DNA of 35,724 nucleotides, taken from contig JACVTC010000375.1 of assembly GCA_016946835.1 (NCBI GenBank), positions 1 through 35,724 on the forward strand, in the 5' to 3' direction. Shown here one piece after another: positions 1 through 10,688 of the stretch. Each line of letters begins with the position of its first letter. Position 1 is the first letter of the stretch. Made by a program: the position numbers and the translations under genes. The notes below the pieces were generated by a model. It saw only the letters and a program-made list of their open reading frames with translations, was not told where the DNA came from and searched no databases. The DNA comes from Neocallimastix lanati (nom. inval.) (lineage: Eukaryota > Neocallimastigomycota > Neocallimastigomycetes > Neocallimastigales > Neocallimastigaceae).

Positions 1-870
1 TATTGAACGATTTCACTTTCTTTGTTGGATGATTTTTAATCATATATTCATTGTTATAGCGTTTTTCTACGTTTATTATTGTTTTTTCTTATATATATTA
101 CCACTATTATTAGATTGTTTGGTATTTTGTTTATTTTTATCATTATTGTTTCGTTTATCAGCATTCTTATTATTTTCATTATTTAATTGATTAAATTTTT
201 CACTATATTCTTTCGACTTATTTAAAAGAAATTGAATAGTTTCCTCTTTACTCTTAGCATTACTTATTCTATTAGAAATTAATTTATTTTTATTTTATTC
301 TTCTTAAGAGTTATTTGTTTATTATCATTATCATTATTGATAATTGATTTTTTACTCTTATTTTGGTGTTTATTTGTTTGTTTATTTTCATTGTTTACCT
401 ACCACCTGAATTGTTTTGGTTAAATTCTTTATTGTAATTATTGCTAAATTTTACATTCTGTATATGATAATTCACATTGGAATTATACTCATTGGCATTA
501 GTTTGTTTATTTAAATCATTTAAATTTATTTCTTTAATTTTATTTGATTTATATAAATTTATCTCTTTATTTATATTGTAATTATTTTCTCCAATGACGT
601 TAGAATTATTACCATTATTTAAATTATAATTTAAGTCACCTCTCATATAATAATTATTCATTTTATTATTATCGTTAATAATTATATTATTATTATCACT
701 TACTTTATACACGCGTGGATTGTTATTTACATTATCGAACGAATTATGTAGGTTATTTTCTTCTAAATTATAATTATGGTTATTTATTTCATTATTCATT
801 AATTCAGGATAATTTGAATTATTACTTACGTTTATATTTAAATTATTTTTATTTAAATTTATTTTGTTTA

Positions 871-918
871 TTTCTGTGTTTATTCCTGAATTTATTTCTG
901 TGTTTATTCCTGAATTTA
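871..918 (-). repeat. 24-bp direct repeat x2 in the Asn-rich linker, unit A
   Basis: Two perfect 24-bp copies (871-894 and 895-918) followed by a degenerate third, coding a repeated Gly-Ile-Asn-Thr-Glu-Ile-Asn-Ser octapeptide. Present at the same place in every unit. A second short repeat coding Tyr-Asn-Thr-Asn-Asn-Asn lies at about 1015-1065. Confidence 0.85.
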
Positions 919-1444
919 TTCCTGTGTTTCTTCCTGTATTACTTAATTTTCTTTCATAATTTAAATTAAAATTATTGTCTTTAATTAAATTTAAATTATT
1001 CGGATCATTATTATAATTATTATTAGTATTATAATTATTATTAGTATTATAATTATTGTTAGTATCAATTAAATTATCAATATTAAATTTTTCTTTATTT
1101 CCATTACAAAAATCTTTATTATTTTCTTCTTGGAAATAAATAGAATTAATATTTTTAGGAATTAAATTATTTAAATTAATTTTATTATTATTATTTAAAT
1201 TCAATGATCCTTCATTAGAATTATAATGTAAATTATTTAATTGGTTGTTAGAATTGGAAATTGAAAAATTATTATTATTATTATTTTCTGAATTGTCCAT
1301 ATATTGAGTGGGTCCAATAGTTTTATTTTGATTTTGTAAAATTAAATTATTATGATTCATATTAATAAAATTATTATTATTTGGATGGTACATATTATTA
1401 GGATCATAATTATGATTATTGATTAGGTTATTTATTTCGGTATC

Positions 1445-1445
<1 letters not shown>

Positions 1446-1486
<41 letters not shown>
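1446..1486 (-). repeat. (AAT)n microsatellite coding poly-Asn, unit A
   Basis: A 41-nt uninterrupted trinucleotide run in the IN-RT linker, coding 14 consecutive Asn. The same length is found in all seven units (7578, 13727, 19863, 25998, 30407 and 34819 are the other starts), unexpected for a slippage-prone tract unless the copies are very young or homogenised. Confidence 0.95.
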
Positions 1487-2953
1487 TATATTATAAACTT
1501 CATTATATTCACTATTATTATCATTTGTATTACTTTCATTATCATCATTGTTAATATGATCTATTTCTTCATTTTCATAATAATTAGTGAAATTAATACT
1601 GTCTGGTGATGTTAGAGGGGCACTTATATTTGCGGGTTCATCTTCGAGGAATTCTACAGTACGAGCTAAAACTATTTTGTTATTTTTAATGTCATATATT
1701 TTATAAGCTGTATGGTTTATTTCATCATATCCAAGGAAAATACCTGGGAGAGTTGTATTGCAGAACTTCTTCCTAAATTGTTTTGGAACAAAAAAATATA
1801 CACGACACCCAAAAACTCTGAATTTATTATAATCAACTTTATCATTGTACAGAATTTCATATGGTATTTTGTTATTATTACCTTTATGGGGTAACCTGTT
1901 ATGTATATAATTTGCTGTGGTTACAGCATCTTCCCAAAATTTATGATTTAGCTTTGCATCGTTTAGCATAGCGTCACCATTAGATATTAATGTTCCATGA
2001 AGTCTTTCCACTCTTCCATTTTGTTGTGGATTATGAGGAATAGTATGTTCATGTATTATGCCTGTTCTTTCATAAAACTCGTTGAAATTGCTATTGAAAA
2101 ATTCAGTGCCGTTATCAGTTTTAATGTATTTAATATTACAATTATCAAATAAGTTCTTAATTTGATTATACCATATAATAAAAGTTTTGAATGTTTCACT
2201 TTTTCTTTTTATAAAAAGGACCCAACTGTACCTTGAATAATCATCAAGAATAGATAAAAAATACTTATTCCCGTAAATAGAATAGTCGGGAACAAATACC
2301 AAATCCATGTGAATAAGTTCAAATGGTTTTGTCATATGATTAGTAGATGGTTTGTAAGGGAGATTCTTTAATTTCGAACAAGAACAAATTTTACACTTAT
2401 GCTTTATATTTATTTTATTTAAATTATCTTTGATAGAGTCAATATTAAAATGACCCATTCTTCTATGCCAGAGATTCATATCAGAATCGTTTAAGGCATC
2501 TTGTAAACTATAACATATAATGTTATTTGAGCTATTACTTATATTATTTTTGCTTGTTAGTATTTTGTAAACTTTAGATTTATTTGAGAAAGATGTATAG
2601 ATTCTTTTGCCATTATTGTTATATAAAATAGCGCAGTTTTTATCGTTGTACTTATTTTTACAAAATACAGTTTTATAATTATCCTTGCTTAAATGATCTA
2701 TGGAAATTAGACTTCTTTTAAATGATGGTACATAAATGACATCGTTTAAAATAATTTTGTGATTATTAATTAAACCAACATAATTACCAATGTATTTTGA
2801 TTTTACCATTCCTCCATTAGCAAAATGTATATTGATACAGAAATCACGTGTATTTGTTAAAATGTTTTTATCATGGGTCATGTGATATGACGCCCCAGAG
2901 TCCAATGTCCATAAGATAATGTTGTTGTTATTTTTGTTTGTTTTATTAATTTT

Positions 2954-3028
2954 GTTATTATTATTTTTGTCATACTTGGCAGTATAATAACTTAAGCTCT
3001 GCCTAGTATCTTGCTTTAATGAAAATTT
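2954..3028 (-). promoter_or_regulatory. Unit A -1 programmed ribosomal frameshift signal (slippery site plus stem-loop/pseudoknot)
   Basis: Element-strand heptamer A AAT TTT (3022-3028) fits X XXY YYZ in the gag frame. The -1 frame has a stop at 3029-3031, directly before the heptamer, and gag stops at 3016-3018, so a -1 shift is confined to about four codons. After a 12-nt spacer come arms ATACTAGGCAG (2999-3009) and CTGCCAAGTAT (2972-2982), which pair at 10 of 11 positions around a 16-nt loop. Loop bases GTTATTAT can pair with ATAATAAC at 2954-2961, giving an H-type pseudoknot with a 7-nt first loop and a 10-nt last loop. The 12-nt spacer is longer than the usual 5-9, and the second stem is all A/U but one pair. 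Confidence 0.75.
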
Positions 3029-4065
3029 TTAATATTGTTTTTATTCTCTGTGTTTTCTGTTGTAACACAGTTAGATTGACCTTCTTCCCTTTCATCATTA
3101 TAATCCATATTTAATGCATTACTGTAAATATCAACATATCTATCTGATTCTTCTTCTTGGTCATTTATTTCTACATTATCGGCATGTTTTTGATGTTTTA
3201 TCTTTTTTTCTTTATAATGTGCTTTACCGTATTTATCGTACACCACACCTCCGTGTATTCTTCCATTTTTGAGACACTCACGTGATATATGACCAAATCC
3301 GCCACAATTATGACATCTGATATTTCTTTTACTGCGCTTTCTATTTTGTTTATTTCTACTGTTACTTTCATTAATTCTTACTTCATTATTGAATACCTTA
3401 GCCTTTTCTTGTTTAATTTTTAAAGTATTCAAAAATTTTATTCTTGGAATTGATGTTTTTAGCATATTACAACATCCATTCCAATCATTCTGAAAACCAA
3501 GTAAATTTGTTAATTGGGCAATATCGGATGGGATAGCATTATATAAATAATTGAATTTTCTTTCATCGTTCACATTTTCCCCAAGTTTCTTTAATTTGTC
3601 GAAGGTAATTTCCATGTTGGCTATAAAAATTCCTATGTCTGTGGATTTATCGTAAGTCATGTTCTCCAGCTTTTCGTTTAATTGTAACTTCATTTCTTCA
3701 TTACCTTTGGTAAAAGTTTTCTTTAGCAATTTCCATATGTCGTATGCGGAACTATTCTTGAAATCTATACTTAATTTAATTTCGTTTTCTAAATTCATAC
3801 TAATATATCTTTTTGCCTTGCTGTCACCAACTATCATTTTCGTTGTGACTGATTTATGGTAATAAGTATCAGTTCCTCTAATTTTCATGCCCTTTAAGGA
3901 TTCGAAATTTTCAGCGTTGTTGGCAATTTTCTTCATATTATCTTCGTAGATATATTGATCTAATTCATTAGCAGTTAATATTAGATCCATATCTGAAGCC
4001 CAAAGTGGATAGGTTTCCACGGTAAGTTTTTTATTACTTAAAATGTTGAACGCTTTATCTTCCAT
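3016..4065 (-). CDS. gag: Unit A Gag (capsid/nucleocapsid), 349 aa, intact
   Basis: Structural protein that would form the virus-like particle and package element RNA. The N-terminal about 230 residues resemble the copia-type Gag (UBN2/Retrotran_gag) family, with an early W-A-x-D-M segment and a central helix-rich region containing D-I-W-K-L-L. One CCHC zinc knuckle, C-x2-C-x4-H-x4-C, sits at residues 251-264 after a Lys/Arg-rich stretch. The last 85 residues are charged and Asn/Glu-rich. The ATG follows an A-rich leader about 135 nt after the PBS. The TAA stop (3016-3018) lies two codons after the slippery heptamer, so most ribosomes would end here and a minority would shift into pol. Identical in unit D. 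Confidence 0.93.
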   Translation of the reverse strand: MEDKAFNILSNKKLTVETYPLWASDMDLILTANELDQYIYEDNMKKIANNAENFESLKGMKIRGTDTYYHKSVTTKMIVGDSKAKRYISMNLENEIKLSIDFKNSSAYDIWKLLKKTFTKGNEEMKLQLNEKLENMTYDKSTDIGIFIANMEITFDKLKKLGENVNDERKFNYLYNAIPSDIAQLTNLLGFQNDWNGCCNMLKTSIPRIKFLNTLKIKQEKAKVFNNEVRINESNSRNKQNRKRSKRNIRCHNCGGFGHISRECLKNGRIHGGVVYDKYGKAHYKEKKIKHQKHADNVEINDQEEESDRYVDIYSNALNMDYNDEREEGQSNCVTTENTENKNNIKNFH

Positions 4066-4200
4066 TGCTTTAGAATTTTAAAAATTAAGATTTAATTAAA
4101 TTGAATTTTGAGATTTCGAAATTTCAATTTCTTTTTGTTTTATTATAATGTAATTTATTTTTGAGATTTATAAACTAGCTTTTATATGCTGGAGCTAATT

Positions 4201-4215
4201 TGAGACTCTTAATCT
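4201..4215 (-). other. Primer binding site of unit A, complementary to tRNA-Lys(CUU) anticodon arm
   Basis: The element strand reads AGATTAAGAGTCTCA one base after LTR1 ends. The plus strand reads TGAGACTCTTAATCT, identical to nucleotides 27-41 of animal-type tRNA-Lys(CUU) as recalled: five stem bases, a seven-base loop with anticodon CTT, and three bases of the second stem side. No match to a tRNA 3' CCA end is seen near the LTR. Copia and Ty5 are known to prime from an internal tRNA-iMet fragment; this would be the same strategy with a different tRNA. Confidence 0.75.
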
Positions 4216-4216
4216 T

Positions 4217-4537
4217 TGAATATTATGTTATTAAATTTTAGTTTTTGATATGTGATCACTTTATTTATTTTTATTATTTTTATTATTATTTTAATAACTA
4301 TATATTTTTAGTAATATTTTATATTGTAGGATTAATTATCATAATCCTTAAATGTATATACATTAATAAAATTTAATTTAACTATATTAGTTATAATTGT
4401 AAATATATGATGTACATCATTAATACGCCTCATAATATTTTACATTATACAAATAATGAAAAACATATTTAATTTAATAAATAAGTAAATCTTAATTATA
4501 CAAGACTTAATTAAAATATTAAACTTTATTTTTAACA
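4217..4537 (-). repeat. LTR1, shared by units A and B
   Basis: On the element strand it starts TGTTAAAAATAAAG after the polypurine tract and ends AATATTCA one base before the PBS, giving TG...CA ends. It is 321 bp; one A is missing from a run near 4450 relative to the 322-bp copies. It would carry promoter and polyadenylation functions and serve both as 3' LTR of unit B and 5' LTR of unit A. An alternative inner boundary at 4226 would give TGTTA/TAACA inverted ends but would leave the PBS 10 nt away. Confidence 0.85.
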
Positions 4538-4545
4538 TTCCCCCT
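4538..4545 (-). other. Polypurine tract of unit B
   Basis: Element strand AGGGGGAA directly before the LTR start TGTT. Its first A is in the TAG stop codon of pol. This G-run stands out in very AT-rich sequence and would prime plus-strand DNA synthesis. Confidence 0.85.
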
Positions 4546-7500
4546 AAAGTTTAATATTATTTAGATCATAGAGAATATTATTTCTAAACCTGGTCATTAA
4601 AGTAGAATTTAGATATTTGGTAAATCCATCGGATAAGTTATTTTCAGATTTATATACTTTAAATTAATATAACCTTTCTTGATTAATTCTCTTATACTGT
4701 GATATCGAAGGTCGATGTGCTTGGATTTCGGATTAATAGTTTCATTTTCGCAATTGTAAATTGCAGCTTTATTATCGGTGTTTATTGTAATAACATCCTG
4801 CTTAAGTCCAAGTTCTTTAAATATATTTCTATACCAGAGACAGTGTCTTGCACACTCATGAATTCCATAATACTCACTTTCCGCAGTAGAAACTGAAACA
4901 CAATGTTGCAGTTTGGAATACCAACTAGTAGGAGCTGAGTTTATCATCATTACAAATCCAGTAGTTGACTTCCTTGTTTCCTTATCACCACCTAAATCGG
5001 CGTCAACATAAACATTAAAATTAAAAGTATTAGTATAAGTGGAATTTAATTCCATAGTTAGGATTACCTTTCAAGTATCTAAAAATTTTTAGTACATTGT
5101 ACCAATCTTCGTATGTTGGATTATCGGATTTTCTGGAAGCTTTACTTACAGAAAATAATATGTCCGGTCTCGTGCTGATAGCTAAATATAACAAAGATCC
5201 TATAGCTTGCTTATATTTTGTTACATTAAATTTTTTACTCCTTAATTCAATAGATTCGATTGGTGTTGTATTTGATACTGGGTTATATTTATTGATATTA
5301 AACTTATTTAAAATTTCATTAAGATATTTCTTCTGATGGATAATATAACCGTCATTTACATTTTACAAATTTTATACCTATAATAAAGTCTACTTCACCT
5401 ACATCTGTAGCTTCAAAATTATTTTTAATTAAAGATTTTGTTTTAATTATTTCATCATCCGTTCCTGTAACAATTATATCATCCACGTAGACTGCTAGTA
5501 AACATACAATTTCGTTACTTTTATCTTTTTTAATATAGACGCATGGGTCACTTAAAAATCTTTTAAAATTTAATTTTAACAATACCTTATTTAAAGTTTC
5601 GTTCCACATTCTTCCAGACTGTTTTAAACCATATAAAGCTTTATTTAATTTACAATATCCCTTTTGTTTCATACCTTCTGGTAGCAACATATAAATATCC
5701 TCATTCAATTTGGCATTCAAGTAGGCAGCCTTAATATCCATTTGATGTATATGGAACTTTCTTTGGACTGCAATGGCAATTATGATTTTAAGTGTATCTT
5801 GTTTGAGGGTAGGTGAAAAAGTGTTTTTATAGTCAACCCCATATATCTGGCTGTAGCCCTTAGCTACTAATCTTGCTTTATATTTAACAATTTTACCTTC
5901 TGAGTTTCTTTTGTATTTAAGAACCCATCTTGTAGAAATGATATTTGCGTCTTTAGGAACTTTATTAATAATTGTAAATACCCTCATTCTCTTCATATTA
6001 TTCAATTCTTCATCCACTGCTTTTAACCACATGTCTTTATCATTCATTAAAATATTTCTTTATAATTACGTGGTTCAATAAACTTTTTGTCGTCTATTGC
6101 TAGAAGTGCAGTTGTATCTAAAATATCTTTAATATTGAACGATTTCACTTTCTTTGTTGGATGATTTTTAATCATATATTCATTGTTATAGCGTTTTCTA
6201 CGTTTATTATTGTTTTTTCTTATATATATATTACCACTATTATTAGATTGTTTGGTATTTTGTTTATTTTTATCATTATTGTTTCGTTTATCAGCATTCT
6301 TATTATTTTCATTATTTAATTGATTAAATTTTTCACTATATTCTTTCGACTTATTTAAAAGAAATTGAATAGTTCCTCTTTACTCTTAGCATTACTTATT
6401 CTATTAGAAATTAATTTATTTTTATTTTATTCTTCTTAAGAGTTATTTGTTTATTATCATTATCATTATTGATAATTGATTTTTTACTCTTATTTTGGTG
6501 TTTATTTGTTTGTTTATTTTCATTGTTTACCTTACCACCTGAATTGTTTTGGTTAAATTCTTTATTGTAATTATTGCTAAATTTTACATTCTGTATATGA
6601 TAATTCACATTGGAATTATACTCATTGGCATTAGTTTGTTTATTTAAATCATTTAAATTTATTTCTTTAATTTTATTTGATTTATATAAATTTATCTCTT
6701 TATTTATATTGTAATTATTTTCTCCAATGACGTTAGAATTATTACCATTATTTAAATTATAATTTAAGTCACCTCTCATATAATAATTATTCATTTTATT
6801 ATTATCGTTAATAATTATATTATTATTATCACTTACTTTATACACGCGTGGATTGTTATTTACATTATCGAACGAATTATGTAGGTTATTTTCTTCTAAA
6901 TTATAATTATGGTTATTTATTTCATTATTCATTAATTCAGGATAATTTGAATTATTACTTACGTTTATATTTAAATTATTTTTATTTAAATTTATTTTGT
7001 TTATTTCTGTGTTTATTCCTGAATTTATTTCTGTGTTTATTCCTGAATTTATTCCTGTGTTTCTTCCTGTATTACTTAATTTTCTTTCATAATTTAAATT
7101 AAAATTATTGTCTTTAATTAAATTTAAATTATTCGGATCATTATTATAATTATTATTAGTATTATAATTATTATTAGTATTATAATTATTGTTAGTATCA
7201 ATTAAATTATCAATATTAAATTTTTCTTTATTTCCATTACAAAAATCTTATTATTTTCTTCTTGGAAATAAATAGAATTAATATTTTTAGGAATTAAATT
7301 ATTTAAATTAATTTTATTATTATTATTTAAATTCAATGATCCTTCATTAGAATTATAATGTAAATTATTTAATTGGTTGTTAGAATTGGAAATTGAAAAA
7401 TTATTATTATTATTATTTTCTGAATTGTCCATATATTGAGTGGGTCCAATAGTTTTATTTTGATTTTGTAAAATTAAATTATTATGATTCATATTAATAA

Positions 7501-7576
7501 AATTATTATTATTTGGATGGTACATATTATTAGGATCATAATTATGATTATTGATTAGGTTATTTATTTCGGTATC

Positions 7577-7577
<1 letters not shown>

Positions 7578-7618
<41 letters not shown>
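7578..7618 (-). repeat. (AAT)n microsatellite coding poly-Asn, unit B
   Basis: 41-nt run, same length as in the other units. Confidence 0.95.
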
Positions 7619-9085
7619 TATATTATAAACTTCATTATATTCACTATTATTATCATTTGTATTACTTTCATTATCATCATTGTTAATATGATCTATTTCT
7701 TCATTTTCATAATAATTAGTGAAATTAATACTGTCTGGTGATGTTAGAGGGGCACTTATATTTGCGGGTTCATCTTCGAGGAATTCTACAGTACGAGCTA
7801 AAACTATTTTGTTATTTTTAATGTCATATATTTTATAAGCTGTATGGTTTATTTCATCATATCCAAGGAAAATACCTGGGAGAGTTGTATTGGCAGAACT
7901 TCTTCCTAAATTGTTTTGGAACAAAAAAATATACACGACACCCAAAAACTCTGAATTTATTATAATCAACTTTATCATTGTACAGAATTTCATATGGTAT
8001 TTTGTTATTATTACCTTTATGGGGTAACCTGTTATGTATATAATTTGCTGTGGTTACAGCATCTTCCCAAAATTTATGATTTAGCTTTGCATCGTTTAGC
8101 ATAGCGTCACCATTAGATATTAATGTTCCATGAAGTCTTTCCACTCTTCCATTTTGTTGTGGATTATGAGGAATAGTATGTTCATGTATTATGCCTGTTC
8201 TTTCATAAAACTCGTTGAAATTGCTATTGAAAAATTCAGTGCCGTTATCAGTTTTAATGTATTTAATATTACAATTATCAAATAAGTTCTTAATTTGATT
8301 ATACCATATAATAAAAGTTTTGAATGTTTCACTTTTTCTTTTTATAAAAAGGACCCAACTGTACCTTGAATAATCATCAAGAATAGATAAAAAATACTTA
8401 TTCCCGTAAATAGAATAGTCGGGAACAAATACCAAATCCATGTGAATAAGTTCAAATGGTTTTGTCATATGATTAGTAGATGGTTTGTAAGGGAGATTCT
8501 TTAATTTCGAACAAGAACAAATTTTACACTTATGCTTTATATTTATTTTATTTAAATTATCTTGATAGAGTCAATATTAAAATGACCCATTCTTCTATGC
8601 CAGAGATTCATATCAGAATCGTTTAAGGCATCTTGTAAACTATAACATATAATGTTATTTGAGCTATTACTTATATTATTTTTGCTTGTTAGTATTTTGT
8701 AAACTTTAGATTTATTTGAGAAAGATGTATAGATTCTTTTGCCATTATTGTTATATAAAATAGCGCAGTTTTTATCGTTGTACTTATTTTTACAAAATAC
8801 AGTTTTATAATTATCCTTGCTTAAATGATCTATGGAAATTAGACTTCTTTTAAATGATGGTACATAAATGACATCGTTTAAAATAATTTTGTGATTATTA
8901 ATTAAACCAACATAATTACCAATGTATTTTGATTTTACCATTCCTCCATTAGCAAATGTATATTGATACAGAAATCACGTGTATTTGTTAAAATGTTTTT
9001 ATCATGGGTCATGTGATATGACGCCCCAGAGTCCAATGTCCATAAGATAAATGTTGTTGTTATTTTTGTTTGTTTTATTAATTTT

Positions 9086-9159
9086 GTTATTATTATTTTT
9101 GTCATACTTGGCAGTATAATAACTAAGCTCTGCCTAGTATCTTGCTTTAATGAAAATTT
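9086..9159 (-). promoter_or_regulatory. Unit B -1 frameshift signal
   Basis: Same heptamer A AAT TTT (9153-9159), 12-nt spacer and stem arms as unit A. One T is missing from the loop (near 9124), leaving a 15-nt loop; both stem arms are unchanged. Confidence 0.7.
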
Positions 9160-10204
9160 TTAATATTGTTTTTATTCTCTGTGTTTTCTGTTGTAACACA
9201 GTTAGATTGACCTTCTTCCCTTTCATCATTATAATCCATATTTAATGCATTACTGTAAATATCAACATATCTATCTGATTCTTCTTCTTGGTCATTTATT
9301 TCTACATTATCGGCATGTTTTTGATGTTTTATCTTTTTTTCTTTATAATGTGCTTTACCGTATTTATCGTACACCACACCTCCGTGTATTCTTCCATTTT
9401 TGAGACACTCACGTGATATATGACCAAATCCGCCACAATTATGACATCTGATATTTCTTTTACTGCGCTTTCTATTTTGTTTATTTCTACTGTTACTCTT
9501 CATTAATCCTACTCTCATTATTGAATACCTTAGCCTTTTCTTGTTTAATTTTTTAAAGTATTCAAAAATTTTATTCTTGGAATTGATGTTTTTAGCATAT
9601 TACAACATCCATTCCAATCATTCTGAAACCAAGTAAATTGTTAATTGAGGCAATATCGGATGGGATAGCATTATATAAATAATTGAATTTTCTTTCATCG
9701 TTCACATTTTCCCCAAGTTTCTTTAATTTGTCGAAGGTAATTTCCATGTTGGCCTATAAAAATTCCTATGTCTGTGGATTTATCGTAAGTCCTGTTCTTC
9801 CAGCTTTTCGTTTTAATTGTAACTTCATTTCTTCCTTACCTTTTGGTAAAAGTTTTCTTTAGCAATTTCCATATGTCGTATGCGGAAACTATCTTGAAAT
9901 CTATACTTAATTTAATTTCGTTTTCTAAATCTCATACTAATATATCTTTTTGCCTTGCTGTCACCAACTATCATTTTCTGGTTTGTGACTGATTTATGTA
10001 ATAAGTATCAGTTCCTCTAATTTTCATGCCCTTTAAGGATTCGAAATTTTCAGCGTTGTTGGCAATTTTCTTCATATTATCTTCGTAGATATATTGATCT
10101 AATTCATTAGCAGTTAATATTAGATCCATATCTGAAGCCCAAAGTGGATAGGTTTCCACGGTAAGTTTTTTATTACTTAAAATGTTGAACGCTTTATCTT
10201 CCAT
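9147..10204 (-). pseudogene. gag: Unit B gag, broken
   Basis: Residues corresponding to the first about 70 of Gag are readable from the ATG at 10204 to about 9980. The C-terminal third, with the complete CCHC knuckle, is readable at 9147-9500. Between about 9490 and 9980 there are well over ten differences from the other copies, mostly one-base gains and losses (for example near 9489, 9553, 9628, 9755, 9795, 9845 and 9975). These destroy the central capsid frame. Every other gag copy in the window is nearly identical to the next, so this dense local patch is anomalous. Confidence 0.88.
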
Positions 10205-10338
10205 TGCTTTAGAATTTTAAAAATTAAGATTTAATTAAATTGAATTTTGAGATTCGAAATTTCAATTTCTTTTTGTTTTATTATAATGTAATTTATTTTT
10301 GAGATTTATAAACTAGCTTTTATATGCTGGAGCTAATT

Positions 10339-10353
10339 TGAGACTCTTAATCT
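10339..10353 (-). other. Primer binding site of unit B (tRNA-Lys anticodon arm)
   Basis: Same 15-nt match as in the other units, but four bases, not one, separate it from the TG of the LTR. Confidence 0.72.
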
Positions 10354-10357
10354 TCTT

Positions 10358-10680
10358 TGAATATTATGTTATGTAAATTTTAGTTTTTGATATGTGATCA
10401 CTTTATTTATTTTTATTATTTTTATTATTATTTTAATAACTATATATTTTTAGTAATATTTTATATTGTAGGATTAATTATCATAATCCTTAAATGTATA
10501 TACATTAATAAAATTAATTTAACTATATTAGTTATAATTGTAAATATATGATGTACATCATTAATACGCCTCATAATATTTTACATTATACAAAATAATG
10601 AAAAACATATTTAATTTAATAAATAAGTAAATCTTAATTATACAAGACTTAATTAAAATATTAAACTTTATTTTTAAACA
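10358..10680 (-). repeat. LTR2, shared by units B and C
   Basis: TG...CA bounded copy of 323 bp, same structure as LTR1. Small indels against LTR4: extra G near 10373, missing T near 10514 and extra A near 10677. Flanked by PPT (10681-10688) and PBS. Confidence 0.85.
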
Positions 10681-10688
10681 TTCCCCCT
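10681..10688 (-). other. Polypurine tract of unit C
   Basis: Element strand AGGGGGAA overlapping the pol TAG stop (10687-10689) and abutting LTR2. Confidence 0.85.

Larger units (their letters stand above)
1..3028 (-). pseudogene. pol: Unit A pol, partial (protease, integrase, Asn-rich linker), frame-broken near its left end
   Basis: The pol frame is -1 relative to gag and opens at the slippery heptamer 3022-3028. The protease motif reads W-T-L-D-S-G-A-S; the Leu is codon TTG at 2903-2905 and is not a true start, because the frame is open further upstream. Counting that Leu as 1, the integrase zinc ligands are H147, H152, C171 and C174, and the catalytic triad is D201, D264, E300 with exactly 35 residues between the last two (DD35E). 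An Asn-rich linker follows, with a 14-Asn run and a 24-bp direct repeat (871-918). The frame is open from the slip site to about base 400, where one T is missing compared with the other units. Further single-base differences lie near 65, 100 and 297. RT and RNase H are outside the window. Confidence 0.9.
1..4537 (-). mobile_element. Unit A: full-length-type copia element, 3' part cut off by window edge
   Basis: Contains, in element order, LTR1 (4217-4537), PBS, leader, gag, the frameshift signal, protease, integrase and most of the Asn-rich linker. RT and RNase H lie beyond the left edge. It has the full-length architecture, with PR and IN retained. Frame breaks occur only in the first 400 bases. 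Confidence 0.9.
4544..9159 (-). pseudogene. pol: Unit B pol (PR-IN-linker-RT-RNase H), multiply frameshifted
   Basis: All copia Pol domains are present in order. Protease and start of integrase lie at about 8550-9040, the DD35E integrase core at 7857-8468, the Asn-rich linker at about 6180-7700, RT with Y-V-D-D-I at about 5352-6047, and RNase H at 4609-5055. Compared with units D-F there are single-base indels near 4651, 5041, 5355, 6051, 6373, 6427, 7249, 7892, 8562, 8954 and 9050. These split it into short ORFs. No long divergent stretch or premature substitution stop dominates; the differences are almost all indels in short runs. This could be real decay, but the pattern looks more like unpolished long-read consensus. 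TAG stop at 4544-4546 overlaps the PPT. Confidence 0.88.
4538..10680 (-). mobile_element. Unit B: full-length architecture, many single-base indels
   Basis: Complete unit (LTR2 plus internal region) in the 6.14-kb class with all domains recognisable, but about a dozen frame breaks in pol and a densely altered patch in gag. Nearly all differences from units A/D are one-base gains or losses, mostly in homopolymers. Confidence 0.9.

Noticed and set aside
715-969. 84-codon plus-strand ORF (Leu/Tyr/Phe/Asn-rich, membrane-like), repeated at the same place in every unit
   Set aside because: It is antisense to the Asn-rich pol linker; the hydrophobic composition follows from reading the complement of Asn/Ile codons. 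It recurs only because the unit is repeated.
1712-1894. Other short plus-strand ORFs of 60-79 codons antisense to integrase, RT, RNase H and gag (for example 3659-3862, 4699-4896, 5097-5336)
   Set aside because: All lie wholly opposite conserved gag or pol domains with no independent motif or promoter evidence; shadows of the real frames.
2903-2905. TTG as a start codon for pol at the L-D-S-G-A-S motif
   Set aside because: The pol frame is open upstream to the slippery heptamer and includes the W-T residues usual before this protease motif, so entry by frameshift is far more likely than initiation inside the protease active site.
3016-3030. Stop-codon readthrough or +1 frameshift to express pol
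   Set aside because: Readthrough would stay in the gag frame, which soon meets another stop; pol is in the -1 frame. A +1 shift gives the wrong frame. The gag-start to pol-stop length closes only with a -1 shift.
4066-4200. An extra gene or small RNA in the leader between PBS and gag
   Set aside because: The stretch is AT-rich with no ORF of note and no recognisable RNA fold apart from a short ATTTCGAAAT palindrome; it is the 5' leader.
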